Origin: Pseudogemmatithrix spongiicola
GTDB taxonomy: Bacteria; Gemmatimonadota; Gemmatimonadetes; Gemmatimonadales; Gemmatimonadaceae
Reading direction: 5' to 3'
Length of the DNA: 64,000 bases
NCBI RefSeq assembly: GCF_030623445.1
Contig: NZ_CP130613.1
Location: 2,604,001 to 2,668,000 of the forward strand
Below the pieces are notes generated by a model that had not been told where the DNA came from, searched no databases, and saw only the letters and a list, made by a program, of their open reading frames with translations. Position numbers and translations under genes: made by a program. This document shows, one piece after another, positions 50,501 through 58,948 of the stretch; the first letter of the stretch is position 1; each line of letters starts with the position of its first letter.

Positions 50501-50757
50501 ACTGGGCCATCCGCTACCTCGAGAACATCGCGCCGCCACGCTTCAACGCGATGGGCCTCGCGGAACCGGGCTTCGCCGTCTACACGCGCTCCTTCCTGAC
50601 GCGCGGCACGCTGTACGAGCGCGCGAACCAGCCGGACAAGGCCATCGGCGCGTACGAGGAATACCTGCGCCGTACCGCGGATGGTGACGCGATCGTCGAG
50701 CCGCTGCGCCGCGAGGCTCGCGCGTCGCTCACCCGCCTGCGCGACAGCCGTCGCTGA
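47572..50757 (+). CDS. Ser/Thr protein kinase with membrane anchor and TPR-type sensor region
   Basis: 1061 residues from ATG at 47572. The kinase domain (about 18-280) is complete: LGQGGMGSVF, K47, HRDVKPEN (D141) and DFG (D160). A single membrane segment (AALGGAFVAIFMSLLTVFIT) near 305-325 places the rest outside. That part starts with a TolB/FlgO-like domain (YAVVPFDIQSGNADVQWL) and continues with helical TPR-like repeats. This design is common in Gemmatimonadota and Acidobacteria. The overlap with aguA is unexpected for a signalling gene. Confidence 0.92.
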   Translation: MTHDALRSALDARLGEQYEIESLLGQGGMGSVFRAMDRTLHRPVAIKVISGDVALNPQLKERFLLEARTVAKLRHPNIVAVYSAGEADGLLYFVMELVPGESLRDLLTREGTVAPERGERILHELAMALDYAHANGIVHRDVKPENILLDRDTGRAMLTDFGVARALENSGNMTGTGMILGSPRYMSPEQATGESTIDGRSDLYALALVGYEMFTGKPVVDSGNVAGMLVKHLTETPKPLGEAVPKVPEGTAVAIDRALAKDRDQRWATGREMAEVIAASWTPTPGSGATRAIGAMKAKKAPPKAALGGAFVAIFMSLLTVFITSRDDGGDPRKSYAVVPFDIQSGNADVQWLRDGAVNMLTLALSQWTDLQVMDYERTLKYVADAGVEDRRVDLERAQEIARRGGAGTLVMGSVSTTSDSLLVTARLYDVKSGKAINTATRAAALAADPRSLFDDLARYLLDVAGGSASASVDVARQTTTSLTAYRAYLDGVRYLNSWRLAQADSALQVAIAADSTFALAHHKRALALGWGDGSGPAYLDAARRAVELSDRLPPRQQALVRGHLALAEGLSGQLGASGAADLRARLREAQRIYEELVARDSLVAEGWYGLADAYFHDQLAPGDSLPEYSRRLNRSIYGFRRAIEIDSTFHLAYSHLVQQYQGLSSPQTQGILDGDSVIILQSREQLEAMGGLAEFERRRMRARDIGLEMARGWVRADPDAPTSHFALANGYFGAGLVDSALAVIDRALRRPGLDAPGMRMQRVSFRLLADQPVEAYAELQEILASTTPATFRRIPANERITAAAMALNTSAAVGNAAAIERIVAFVESVDPVFPFTQSPTREIFTWYTAGLRVGMTGSVTGADRRLLAAGARRVASGSEGLMAQLAATSGGVTFMAYLATRDTLFSNTIRRMPGGANIQHTDLDALEALTRGDTATARDLASRYTPPDSLKTARFGFAGLRAYARAEVLAAVGNTDWAIRYLENIAPPRFNAMGLAEPGFAVYTRSFLTRGTLYERANQPDKAIGAYEEYLRRTADGDAIVEPLRREARASLTRLRDSRR

Positions 50758-50822
50758 TCGCCGCGCCGCGGCACGGCCTCCCGTGGTGCCGGCTACGCGC
50801 TCGAGGCAGTCCACAAACCCGT

Positions 50823-50867
50823 CAGACTGTCTAGATTGCTGACAGTCTGGTTGGAGTCCGATACCAT
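50823..50867 (+). promoter_or_regulatory. Palindrome overlapping a possible promoter of the binding-protein gene
   Basis: CAGACTGTC (50823-50831) and GACAGTCTG (50841-50849) form a perfect 9-base inverted repeat spaced by nine. CTGACAG in the right half could serve as a -35 box with TACCAT 16 bases later as -10. The site lies 65 bases before the GTG at 50914. It could be a repressor operator or an RNA hairpin. Confidence 0.45.
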
Positions 50868-50913
50868 TTGTGTCGCCCGCAGGCTCGGCCTAGGCCCCCT
50901 CACGTCTCCCCCC

Positions 50914-52005
50914 GTGATTCGATCCGTCGCGCTCTTGTTGTTCTCCAGCCTCGCGTTCGCCGCCTGCGGTCGCGACGCGACCGAGTATCGCCTCGGGATG
51001 GCGGGTCCCTTCACGGAGGGATTCGGCCTCGCCAACCGTCGCGGCGCCGAGCTCGCGCTCGCCGAGATCAACGCGGCCGGCGGCATCAACGGTACGCCGC
51101 TCAGCATCGACTTCCGCGATGACGGCGGCGACGGCTCGCGCGCGGCGAGCATCGCGCAGGAGTTCGTGGACGACGTGCGCATCAGCGGCGTGGTCGGCCA
51201 CGTGACCTCCGGCGCGATGGTCGCCGCGGCGAAGGTCTACGACGGCCAACTCGCCGCGCTCGCCACCACGGCGTCGTCTGCCGAGCTCACGAGCATCTCG
51301 CGCTGGGTGTTCCGCGTCATCTCCAGCGACTCGGCCAACGGCGTGGACCTCGCCCGCTTCGCCGAGCGCCTCGGCAAGCGCCGCGCCTATGTGCTGTATG
51401 AGAACGACGCGTACGGCCGTGGCCTCGCGGACGCGTTCCGCCGCACCTTCGGCGGCGCGGTGCTCGGCTTCGATCCCATCGACGCCGAGGGGCGGGACGC
51501 CGAGGTGTTCGTCGCTTGGGCGGCGAAGGAGCGCGCCGATCTCATCTTCGTCGCGGGGACGGAGCGCTCGGGCCTGGCGCTGCTCCGGGCGGCGCGCGCG
51601 CAGGGACTGAGTGCCGACTTCCTCGGTGGCGATGGGTGGACCGGCGTCGCCGCTGAGCCGGCGGTGTCCGAGGGGGCACTCGTCGGCGCCCCGTTCACGG
51701 CTCGCGACCCGCGCGCGGACGCCCAGCGCTTCGTGCAGGCCTTCGAAGCGAAGTTCGGCGTCGAACCCGACGGTAACGCGGCGCTGGCGTACGACGCGAC
51801 GTGGGTGATGGCGGCCGCGCTGCGCAGCGCGGGCGCCGACCGGGGCAAGCTCCGCGATTGGCTCGCCAGCCGGACCATGCGCTCGCCCGTGCCCGGCGTC
51901 ACCGGCAACATCGCGTTCGAGCTGAGTGGCGATCCGGTGGGCAAGTCGCTGGTCATGACGCGCGTCCGCGGCGGACAGCTCATCCCGACGCAGGAGTCGC
52001 GATGA
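50914..52005 (+). CDS. Periplasmic amino-acid-type binding protein, lipoprotein
   Basis: 363 residues from GTG at 50914, chosen because a signal sequence with lipobox SLAFAAC follows directly; a start at 50836 would add 26 unlikely residues. The mature protein is a type I periplasmic-binding fold ([20 protein letters not shown] at the start, [18 protein letters not shown] near the end), like LivJ. No permease or ATPase genes accompany it. Instead its stop overlaps a chemoreceptor gene (ATGA). Confidence 0.87.
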   Translation: MIRSVALLLFSSLAFAACGRDATEYRLGMAGPFTEGFGLANRRGAELALAEINAAGGINGTPLSIDFRDDGGDGSRAASIAQEFVDDVRISGVVGHVTSGAMVAAAKVYDGQLAALATTASSAELTSISRWVFRVISSDSANGVDLARFAERLGKRRAYVLYENDAYGRGLADAFRRTFGGAVLGFDPIDAEGRDAEVFVAWAAKERADLIFVAGTERSGLALLRAARAQGLSADFLGGDGWTGVAAEPAVSEGALVGAPFTARDPRADAQRFVQAFEAKFGVEPDGNAALAYDATWVMAAALRSAGADRGKLRDWLASRTMRSPVPGVTGNIAFELSGDPVGKSLVMTRVRGGQLIPTQESR

Positions 52006-53699
52006 TTCGCCTCGACACCATCCGCAGCCGCCTCACCGCGGGCCTCGCGCTGGTCATCGCCTTGGCGGTGCTCGCGGGCGCCGTCGGACGCGCGGCGATC
52101 GTCAGCCTGAGCGCCGAGATGGGCGCGGCGCTCGAGACCGTGCGCCGCGAGACCGCGCTCAGCGCGACGCTGACCACGAACATCGCGATGGAGATTGCCG
52201 CGGGGCGGCGCTACCTCGAACGCGGAGCACCCGAGGATCTCGAAGCGTTCCGCACCTCCGGGTGGCGCGCCCACGAGGCGCAACGCGCCCTCAACGCGAG
52301 TGCGGGACTGACCGCTCGCGAGGTCGCGATGGTCGCGACGATCGACGAGCGGCTCTCGGCCCTCGAGACGGCCTTCACCGCGGCGCACCGCATGCGCGAC
52401 CTCGGGCGCGCCGCCGATGCCGATGCGCGCGTCGCCCTCGCCCGCGAGCTCGAGACCGCCCTCACCACAGACATCGAGCGCCTCGGCGAACTGCGCACGG
52501 CGCAACTGCAGCGCGCGACCGAATCGCTACAGGCGGAGGCGGCGCGGCGGCAGCGCTTCCTGCTCGTCGCCATCGTCGGCGCCATCGTCCTCGGCCTGTT
52601 GATCGTCGCGATCGTCGCGCGGGCCATCGGCGACCCGCTGCAACTGCTCGTGGCGCAGGCGCGGGCGCTGAGCCGCGGCGAGCTCGACGTGCGGACGGAC
52701 GCCTCGCTCCCGGGCGAGTTCCGCGAACTGGCCGAGGCCATGAACTCCTCGGCGGCGAACCTCGCGCGCATCGCCAGCGTCGCGACCTCGACGTCCGAGG
52801 AAGTCGCCACGTCCGCGCACCAGCTGACCTCGGCGGCCGAGCAGGTTTCGCTGGCCGCGACACAGACGGCCACGGCGATGTCCGAGGTCACGGAAGGCGC
52901 CGAGGTGCAGGTGACGGCACTCAAGGATGCCGATGGCTCGCTCGAGGGCGTGCGCGTGCGCGCGCACGAGGTGCGCGCCGGCGCCGAAGAAGTCGTGGAC
53001 CTCGCGAGCGAGATCGAGCGGCTGTCTCGGGAGAAGCGAACGGAAATCGCGCGCGCGCGCACCATGCTGGCGGAGATCCGCCAGTCGGTGGATCACGCCG
53101 CGCTCGAGGTGAAGGAGCTCAATGCGACGGCGGAGAGCATCAACCAGTTCGTCGGCATCGTCAGCCGCATCGCCGAGCAGACGAACCTGCTCTCGCTGAA
53201 TGCGGCCATCGAGGCGGCGCGCGCCGGTGCGGCGGGCCGTGGCTTCGCCGTCGTCGCCGATGAGGTCCGCAAGCTGGCGGACCAGGCACAGCAGGCCGCC
53301 GAAGACGTCATCCAGCTGACGGCGGTCGTGACGCGCCGCGTCGGCACGACGACGCAGGCGATGGCGACGGGCGCGGCGCGCGTGGCGGACATCGAGCAGG
53401 CGTCGGCGGGCATCGATACCGCGCTCGGGGACATCTCGGCGTCGGCCGAACGCACGCGCAGCGCCGCCGAGGGCCTCGGGCAGGCGGCGGACCACAACGT
53501 GGAGGCGGTGAACGCCGCTGCCGAGAACATCTCGGCGGCGGCGCGCGCGGCCGAGGGACATGCCGCGGCGGCACAGCAGGTCTCGGCGTCCACCGAGGAG
53601 CAGAGCGCCGCCTGCGAGGAGATGTCCGGCGCGGCCAACGCCTTGCTCGCCGGCTCCGTGCGGCTGCGCGAGATCGTCGCGAACCTCCGCGCATCGTAG
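52002..53699 (+). CDS. Methyl-accepting chemotaxis protein
   Basis: 565 residues from ATG at 52002. Membrane segment about 11-30, a periplasmic helical domain of about 150 residues, a second segment ([20 protein letters not shown]), HAMP, and a long coiled signalling region. The conserved hairpin tip [20 protein letters not shown] and [13 protein letters not shown] are intact. It is translated together with the binding protein, which probably delivers its ligand to this receptor. Confidence 0.93.
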   Translation: MIRLDTIRSRLTAGLALVIALAVLAGAVGRAAIVSLSAEMGAALETVRRETALSATLTTNIAMEIAAGRRYLERGAPEDLEAFRTSGWRAHEAQRALNASAGLTAREVAMVATIDERLSALETAFTAAHRMRDLGRAADADARVALARELETALTTDIERLGELRTAQLQRATESLQAEAARRQRFLLVAIVGAIVLGLLIVAIVARAIGDPLQLLVAQARALSRGELDVRTDASLPGEFRELAEAMNSSAANLARIASVATSTSEEVATSAHQLTSAAEQVSLAATQTATAMSEVTEGAEVQVTALKDADGSLEGVRVRAHEVRAGAEEVVDLASEIERLSREKRTEIARARTMLAEIRQSVDHAALEVKELNATAESINQFVGIVSRIAEQTNLLSLNAAIEAARAGAAGRGFAVVADEVRKLADQAQQAAEDVIQLTAVVTRRVGTTTQAMATGAARVADIEQASAGIDTALGDISASAERTRSAAEGLGQAADHNVEAVNAAAENISAAARAAEGHAAAAQQVSASTEEQSAACEEMSGAANALLAGSVRLREIVANLRAS

Positions 53700-53710
53700 C
53701 GCCGGGCCCG

Positions 53711-54412
53711 ATGTCGACGATGAATCCGCTCGCACCGGTGCCGCGTGGCACACCAGCCGTGGTCCTGCTCAGCGGCGGTCTCGATTCCGCCACCGTGCTC
53801 GCGATGGCGACGCAGGCCGGCTACGCGGTGAACGCCCTGACCTTCCGCTACGGCCAGCGCCACGGCGTGGAGATCGCGCGCGCGACGGCACTCGCCGCGC
53901 ACTGGAAGGTCGCGCGGCACGTGGTGGCGGACATCGACCTGCGCCTGTTCGGCGGGAGCGCGCTCACGGCGGACATCGCCGTGCCGAAACACGACGACGT
54001 GTCGGCGATCGGCGCCGGCATCCCCGTCACGTATGTGCCGGCGCGGAATACCATCTTCCTCAGCTTCGCGCTCGCCTGGGCGGAGACCCTCGACGCGCAG
54101 GACATCTGCATCGGCGTGAACGCGCTGGACTACTCGGGCTATCCGGATTGCCGGCCCGAGTACATCGCCGCGTTCGAGCGCATGGCCAATCTCGCGACCA
54201 AGGCCGGCGTCGAGGGGCGCACGCAGCTGCGCATCCGCACGCCGCTCATGCAGATGACGAAGGCTGACATCATCCGCGCCGGCCGGGCGCTGGGCGTCGA
54301 CTACGCGATGACGGTGAGCTGCTACGATCCCGCCGCGGACGGCACGGCCTGCGCCCGCTGCGATGCCTGCTTGCTGCGCGCCAAGGGCTTCGCAGAGGCG
54401 GACGCGCGCTGA
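53711..54412 (+). CDS. queC: 7-cyano-7-deazaguanine synthase
   Basis: 233 residues from ATG at 53711 (ATG 53720 is possible). PP-loop SGGLDS at 21-26; the zinc site is the four cysteines in [20 protein letters not shown]. It makes preQ0 from CDG with ATP and ammonia in the queuosine pathway. It overlaps queE (TGATG). The queD and queF genes are not in the window. Confidence 0.95.
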   Translation: MSTMNPLAPVPRGTPAVVLLSGGLDSATVLAMATQAGYAVNALTFRYGQRHGVEIARATALAAHWKVARHVVADIDLRLFGGSALTADIAVPKHDDVSAIGAGIPVTYVPARNTIFLSFALAWAETLDAQDICIGVNALDYSGYPDCRPEYIAAFERMANLATKAGVEGRTQLRIRTPLMQMTKADIIRAGRALGVDYAMTVSCYDPAADGTACARCDACLLRAKGFAEADAR

Positions 54413-55041
54413 TGTACACCGTCAAGGAGATATTCTACACGTTGCAGGGCGAGGGCTTCCATGCCGGGCGTCCGGCGGTGTTCTGCCGTTTCGCGGGCTG
54501 CAACCTGTGGACGGGTCGGGAGCAGGATCGTGCGACCGCCGTGTGCACGTTCTGCGACACGGATTTCGTCGGGGTGGGGCCGGACGGCGGCAAGTTCGCG
54601 ACGGCCGAGGCGCTGGCGGACGCGGTGGCGGCGCGCTGGCCCGCGGGCGCGGGCGGACAGCCGTTCGTGGTGTGCACCGGCGGCGAGCCCCTGCTGCAGT
54701 TGGACGAGGCGGCGATCGACGCGCTGCATGCCCGCGGCTTCGAGGTCGCGGTGGAGACCAACGGGACGCAGCCGGCACCATCGGGCCTCGACTGGATCTG
54801 CGTGAGCCCGAAGGCGGATGCCGCGCTGGCGCTGACCGCGGGGCACGAGCTCAAGCTCGTGTATCCGCAGGAGAAGGCGCCGCCGGAGCGTTTCGCCGGA
54901 CTCGCCTTCTCGCACTTCTACCTGCAGCCCATGGACGGACCCGACCGTGCGGCCACGACGGCGGCCGCCGTCGCCTACTGCATGGCGCACCCGCAGTGGC
55001 GCCTCTCGGTGCAGACCCACAAGGCGCTCGGCATCCGCTGA
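54412..55041 (+). CDS. queE: 7-carboxy-7-deazaguanine synthase (radical SAM)
   Basis: 209 residues from ATG at 54412. The [4Fe-4S] cysteines are C30, C45 and C48, in the C-x14-C-x2-C spacing known for one QueE type rather than the classical CxxxCxxC. KEIFYTLQGEGFHAGRPAVF at the start, CTGGEPLLQ and AVETNGTQ follow. It converts 6-carboxytetrahydropterin to CDG, the substrate of QueC. Confidence 0.95.
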   Translation: MYTVKEIFYTLQGEGFHAGRPAVFCRFAGCNLWTGREQDRATAVCTFCDTDFVGVGPDGGKFATAEALADAVAARWPAGAGGQPFVVCTGGEPLLQLDEAAIDALHARGFEVAVETNGTQPAPSGLDWICVSPKADAALALTAGHELKLVYPQEKAPPERFAGLAFSHFYLQPMDGPDRAATTAAAVAYCMAHPQWRLSVQTHKALGIR

Positions 55042-55180
55042 GCGGTCCCACCGGAGGGCGCGCGGCCTCCCGGCCCCGTGCCGCCGGACGACTCGGCCGC
55101 CAGCAGGTCACGGGCGGAATACGCCCTTCCATAGTTGACGGCAGCGACCTGAGGACGGAAGTTTGGGGGTCCTCTGTCGG

Positions 55181-55196
55181 CGTGACCTCCGTCACG
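55181..55196 (+). promoter_or_regulatory. GTGA-N6-TCAC palindrome upstream of the TonB receptor
   Basis: CGTGACCTCCGTCACG is a perfect inverted repeat with the half-site spacing of CRP/FNR-family operators. It is 57 bases before the receptor start. A CRP-family regulator could use it; none with a DNA-binding domain is encoded in the window. The rest of the 55042-55253 gap shows small stems (for example GGGCG-GAATA-CGCCC) but no known riboswitch. Confidence 0.5.
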
Positions 55197-55253
55197 TCGA
55201 GAAGGCGGGGCCCGTCGGGTCCCATCAATCCACCGCTTCGAGGTGTGTCTCGT

Positions 55254-58106
55254 ATGCGAATCCGTTTCGTCAGCAGGATGCTTGCGGTTCTCGGCTTTGT
55301 GGCGGCCGCAGGCGCCGCCGACGCTCAGTCAGGAACCGTCGCCGGTAGGGTGACGCAGTCCGATGGCGGCGCCGCCCTCGCCGACGCACAGGTCCAGGTC
55401 CTCACCGGCGCGACCGCCATCGGCAGCATCCGCACCGGTGCGGATGGCAGCTACCGGATCGGCAACATTCCCGCCGGCACGTACACCGTCGTCGCCCGCG
55501 CGGGCGGCTACGTGATGAAGCGCGTCGAGAACGTGAACGTGGCGGCCGGTGGCACGGCCACGGTCAACATCGCGATGGACGCGGTGGTCTCGCGCCTCGA
55601 CGCCGTCGTCACGACGACGACCCGCGGCGCCGAGCCCGAGAAGATCCTCGACTCGCCGAACTCCATCTCGCTGATCAGCTCCGAGCGGATCGCCGAGCGT
55701 CCGGCGGCGACGATCACGGACCACCTCAAGGGCCAGCCCGGCCTGTCGATCTCGAACGGCGGCATCGTGCAGGCGAACATCGTCTCGCGCGGCTTCAACA
55801 ACGCCTTCTCGACGTCGATGCTGATGCTGCAGGACTACCGCTTCGCCGGCGTCCCGTCGCTCCGCGTCAACGTGCCCTTCCTCTTCACCGGCACCGGTGA
55901 GGACATCGACCGCATCGAAGTCCTGCAGGGTCCGGCCTCGGCGCTCTACGGCCCGAACTCCGGCTCCGGCGTGCTGCACGTGATCACGAAGTCGCCGTTC
56001 CAGTCGCAGGGCACGACGCTGACGCTCGATGGCGGTGAGCGTTCGATGTTCCGCCTTGCGGGCCGTCACGCGCAGCGCCTCAACGACCAGTTCGCGTTCA
56101 AGTTCTCCGGCGAGTATTTCCGCGCCAACGACTGGGAGTACAACGACCCGAACGAACCGGCCAATTGGTCGGGCACGGATGCCCGCGTCCCGGCGTCGCG
56201 CCAGGGCCAGCCGGTGCAGCGTGACTTCGGCCTCGAGCGCTACTCGGGCGAAGCCCGCCTCGACTACAAGCCGAACGAAGACACGGAAGCAATCACGACC
56301 TTCGGCTACACGATGGCCGGTTCCGCCCTCGAGATCACGACGACCTTCGGCGCGGCGCAGGTGCAGAACTGGAGCTACACGAACTTCCAGCAGCGCTTCC
56401 GCCACAAGCAGTTCTTCGCCCAGGTGTTCTACAACCAGTCGAACTCGGGCAACGCCGACGCCGGCGATGACAAGGGCACGTTCTACCTCCGCTCCGGCAT
56501 CCCGGTGGTGGACCAGTCCTCGGTGCTCGTCGCGCAGCTGCAGCAGGGCTACACGCTGGGCAACACGAAGCTGACGGCCGGCCTCGACTACATCGCGACC
56601 ACGCCCGAGACCAAGGGCACGATCATGGGTCGCAACGAGGGCGACGACAACATCCTCGAGACCGGCGGCTACCTGCAGTTCACCACGCCGCTCACCGACA
56701 AGCTCGACCTCATGGGCGCCGTCCGCGGCGACATGAACTCGCGCATCGAGGGCACGCAGTTCTCGCCGCGCGCCGCGTTCCTCTATAAGGCGACGCCGAC
56801 GCAGAACTTCCGCTTCACGTTCAACCGCGCGTTCAACTCGCCGGCCTCGTTCTCGTTCTTCCTCGACCAGTGGTCGGGCCAGACGGCGAACCTCGGGCCC
56901 GCGATCAACAACCCGACGACGGGCAACACCGAGATCCGCATCTTCGGCAACCCGGCGAAGGACGGCTGGCGCTACAACCGCGGCTGCGCGGCGTCGCAGA
57001 CTGACGCGGCCGGCCTCTGCATGCGCTCGAACTTCTACGGCGCCACGCCGAATGCGGTCGCCGGCTCGACGCTGCTCCCGGCCACGATGAACGCCGGCCT
57101 CTCGACCCAGCTCGTCGCCGGCATCGCGACGACGTTCGGCCTCACGCCGACGCAGCAGACGAACATCCGCAACGCCCTCAACGGCCTCGCGCCGACCAAC
57201 GCGCAGGTGCCGCTCATCCTGCGCAACGTGCTGGCCGGCAACGCCGTCACGCCGTTCAGCTCGGTGTCGGACTACTCGCCGCTCGGCGCGAACTTCTCCA
57301 ACACCTGGGAGCTCGGCTACAAGGGCATCATCGGCGACCGCCTCCGCCTCTCGGTGGACTACTGGTACCAGATCCGCCCGGCGGAGCCGACGACGCAGGT
57401 CATCAATGCCGATGACATCGTGTTCTTCAACCCGGCGACGCTCGGCGCCTACCTCGGCGCCCCGGCGACCGGCGTGACCGCCGCGCTCGCGGCCAACGGC
57501 GTGCCGGCGGCGGCCATCGGCACGGTCATCACGAACTGGACAACCTCGCTGGCCGGCCTGCCCACGGGCACGCTTGCCTTCGACAACGACCTCTACGACC
57601 GCAGCTACCTGGTCTTCACCTACCAGAACGCCGAAGGCCACGTGGACGTCCGCGGCATCGACGCCGCGGTGGACTACCTGTTCAACGACATGTACAGCGT
57701 CGAAGCCACGTACTCGACGATCAGCCGCAACGTCTTCCGTGACGCCCGCGGCGCGACCCCGACCAACCCGCTCGTCGCCAACACGCCGCGCCACCGCGCG
57801 TCGCTGACGTTCCGCCGCGTGGATGACGTCCGGGGCCTGAACATGGAACTGCGCGGCCGCTACGCCGACGCCTTCGACGTGAACTCGGGCGTGTTCAACA
57901 GCTTCAACGTCGGCACCCCGGTGCCGTACACGCGCGTCCCGGTCAACGCCTTCGTCGACGCCGGCTTCTCGTGGAAGCTCCCGGTGGCGCAGAATGTGCG
58001 CTGGTCGCTCAACATCCAGAACCTGCTCGACAACCAGGTGCCGTCGTTCATCGGCGTCGCCCCGGTGGGCCGGTTCGCCACGACCCGCGTCTCGTACAGC
58101 TTCTAA
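55254..58106 (+). CDS. TonB-dependent outer-membrane receptor
   Basis: 950 residues from ATG at 55254, with GAGGTG upstream. Signal peptide to about residue 25 (AAGAADAQ), a carboxypeptidase-regulatory-like domain (VAGRVTQSDGGAALADAQVQ) to about 110, the plug (SISLISSERIAERPA; VLQGPASALYGPNSGSGVLH) and a barrel ending in RVSYSF with the terminal aromatic residue. Large extracellular loops with two cysteines near 575-590 (GCAASQTDAAGLC). The ligand is unknown; no SusD-like partner or transporter is adjacent. Confidence 0.93.
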   Translation: MRIRFVSRMLAVLGFVAAAGAADAQSGTVAGRVTQSDGGAALADAQVQVLTGATAIGSIRTGADGSYRIGNIPAGTYTVVARAGGYVMKRVENVNVAAGGTATVNIAMDAVVSRLDAVVTTTTRGAEPEKILDSPNSISLISSERIAERPAATITDHLKGQPGLSISNGGIVQANIVSRGFNNAFSTSMLMLQDYRFAGVPSLRVNVPFLFTGTGEDIDRIEVLQGPASALYGPNSGSGVLHVITKSPFQSQGTTLTLDGGERSMFRLAGRHAQRLNDQFAFKFSGEYFRANDWEYNDPNEPANWSGTDARVPASRQGQPVQRDFGLERYSGEARLDYKPNEDTEAITTFGYTMAGSALEITTTFGAAQVQNWSYTNFQQRFRHKQFFAQVFYNQSNSGNADAGDDKGTFYLRSGIPVVDQSSVLVAQLQQGYTLGNTKLTAGLDYIATTPETKGTIMGRNEGDDNILETGGYLQFTTPLTDKLDLMGAVRGDMNSRIEGTQFSPRAAFLYKATPTQNFRFTFNRAFNSPASFSFFLDQWSGQTANLGPAINNPTTGNTEIRIFGNPAKDGWRYNRGCAASQTDAAGLCMRSNFYGATPNAVAGSTLLPATMNAGLSTQLVAGIATTFGLTPTQQTNIRNALNGLAPTNAQVPLILRNVLAGNAVTPFSSVSDYSPLGANFSNTWELGYKGIIGDRLRLSVDYWYQIRPAEPTTQVINADDIVFFNPATLGAYLGAPATGVTAALAANGVPAAAIGTVITNWTTSLAGLPTGTLAFDNDLYDRSYLVFTYQNAEGHVDVRGIDAAVDYLFNDMYSVEATYSTISRNVFRDARGATPTNPLVANTPRHRASLTFRRVDDVRGLNMELRGRYADAFDVNSGVFNSFNVGTPVPYTRVPVNAFVDAGFSWKLPVAQNVRWSLNIQNLLDNQVPSFIGVAPVGRFATTRVSYSF

Positions 58107-58124
58107 GTCAGACTTGCAGGACCG

Positions 58125-58167
58125 CGACGGGGGTGGGCCAGCCGGCCCACCCCCGTCGTGTATTTTT
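58125..58167 (+). terminator. Intrinsic terminator of the TonB receptor gene
   Basis: A 15-bp stem CGACGGGGGTGGGCC / GGCCCACCCCCGTCG with loop AGCC, followed by TGTATTTTT. It begins 18 bases after the stop. The next gene starts only five bases after the T-run. Confidence 0.93.
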
Positions 58168-58171
58168 CAGG

Positions 58172-58948
58172 GTGATTCTCCTCGACCCCTCCCGGCGGCT
58201 GGTGATCGGACACCGCGGCGCGCGCGCCGTGATGCCGGAGAACACCCTGCAGTCGCTGCAGCACGCCGTCGCGCTCGGGGTCGACGCCCTGGAGTTCGAC
58301 CTGCACCTCGCCAAGGATGGCGTGCCCGTCGTGCACCACGACGCGACGCTGGACCGCTGCACCGACGCCACCGGCCCGGTGCGCGATCGGACGTCGCTCG
58401 AGTTGGGCCGCGTCAGCGCCAGCCATCGGTTCACGCTGGACGGCGGCCGCAGCTTCCCCTTCCGCGAGCAGCGATTCGCGGTGCCCACGCTCTGGGAAGT
58501 GCTCGAGGCCATCCGCGACATCCCGCTGATCCTCGAGATGAAGTCCGTCGAGGTCGCCGCGCCCGCGCTGCGCGTGCTCCAGGAGACCGGCAACCTGCAC
58601 CGCGTGCTCATCGGGAGCTTCCTGGACGCGGCGCTGATTCCTTTTCGGGAGGCCGGCGTGCCGGTCAGCCCGGGCGCCGATACCCTCAAGGCGCGCTACG
58701 CCGCCGCCGTGTTGGGCGCCCGGCCCGCGTCACTCCCTTTTCAGGCCCTCTGCATTCCCCGCTTCCATTACGTGATCCCGCTCCCCGTGACCGGCTTCGC
58801 CCGCATGATGCGCAGCGCCGGCGGACCGACGCACGTCTGGACCATCAACGACCCGGCCCGCGCCACGCAGTTGTGGCGTGACGGCATCAACGGCATCATC
58901 TCGGACGACCCCGCCCTGATGCTCCGCACCCGCGAGACCCTGCAGTGA
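58172..58948 (+). CDS. Glycerophosphodiester phosphodiesterase
   Basis: 258 residues from GTG at 58172. The GDPD motifs are clear: VIGHRGARAVMPENTLQS at the start with the catalytic His-Arg-Gly, then EFDLHLAKDGVPVVHHD. The TIM-barrel ends with HVWTINDPA. It releases glycerol 3-phosphate from phospholipid head groups. There is no signal peptide. The stop overlaps the ABC exporter start (GTGA). Confidence 0.92.
   Translation: MILLDPSRRLVIGHRGARAVMPENTLQSLQHAVALGVDALEFDLHLAKDGVPVVHHDATLDRCTDATGPVRDRTSLELGRVSASHRFTLDGGRSFPFREQRFAVPTLWEVLEAIRDIPLILEMKSVEVAAPALRVLQETGNLHRVLIGSFLDAALIPFREAGVPVSPGADTLKARYAAAVLGARPASLPFQALCIPRFHYVIPLPVTGFARMMRSAGGPTHVWTINDPARATQLWRDGINGIISDDPALMLRTRETLQ

Noticed and set aside
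55042-55253. Cobalamin, TPP or preQ1 riboswitch before the TonB receptor or near queC-queE
   Set aside because: None of the conserved blocks of these aptamers is seen on the plus strand. Only small stems and the GTGA-N6-TCAC palindrome are present.
55329-57794. 821-residue open frame on the minus strand under the TonB receptor
   Set aside because: It is Arg/Val/Glu-rich without any domain and lies antisense to a clear receptor gene. Long antisense frames are expected at this GC content. The same holds for 9376-11613 under acs, 39147-41396 under acnA and 13375-15480 under the M28 gene.
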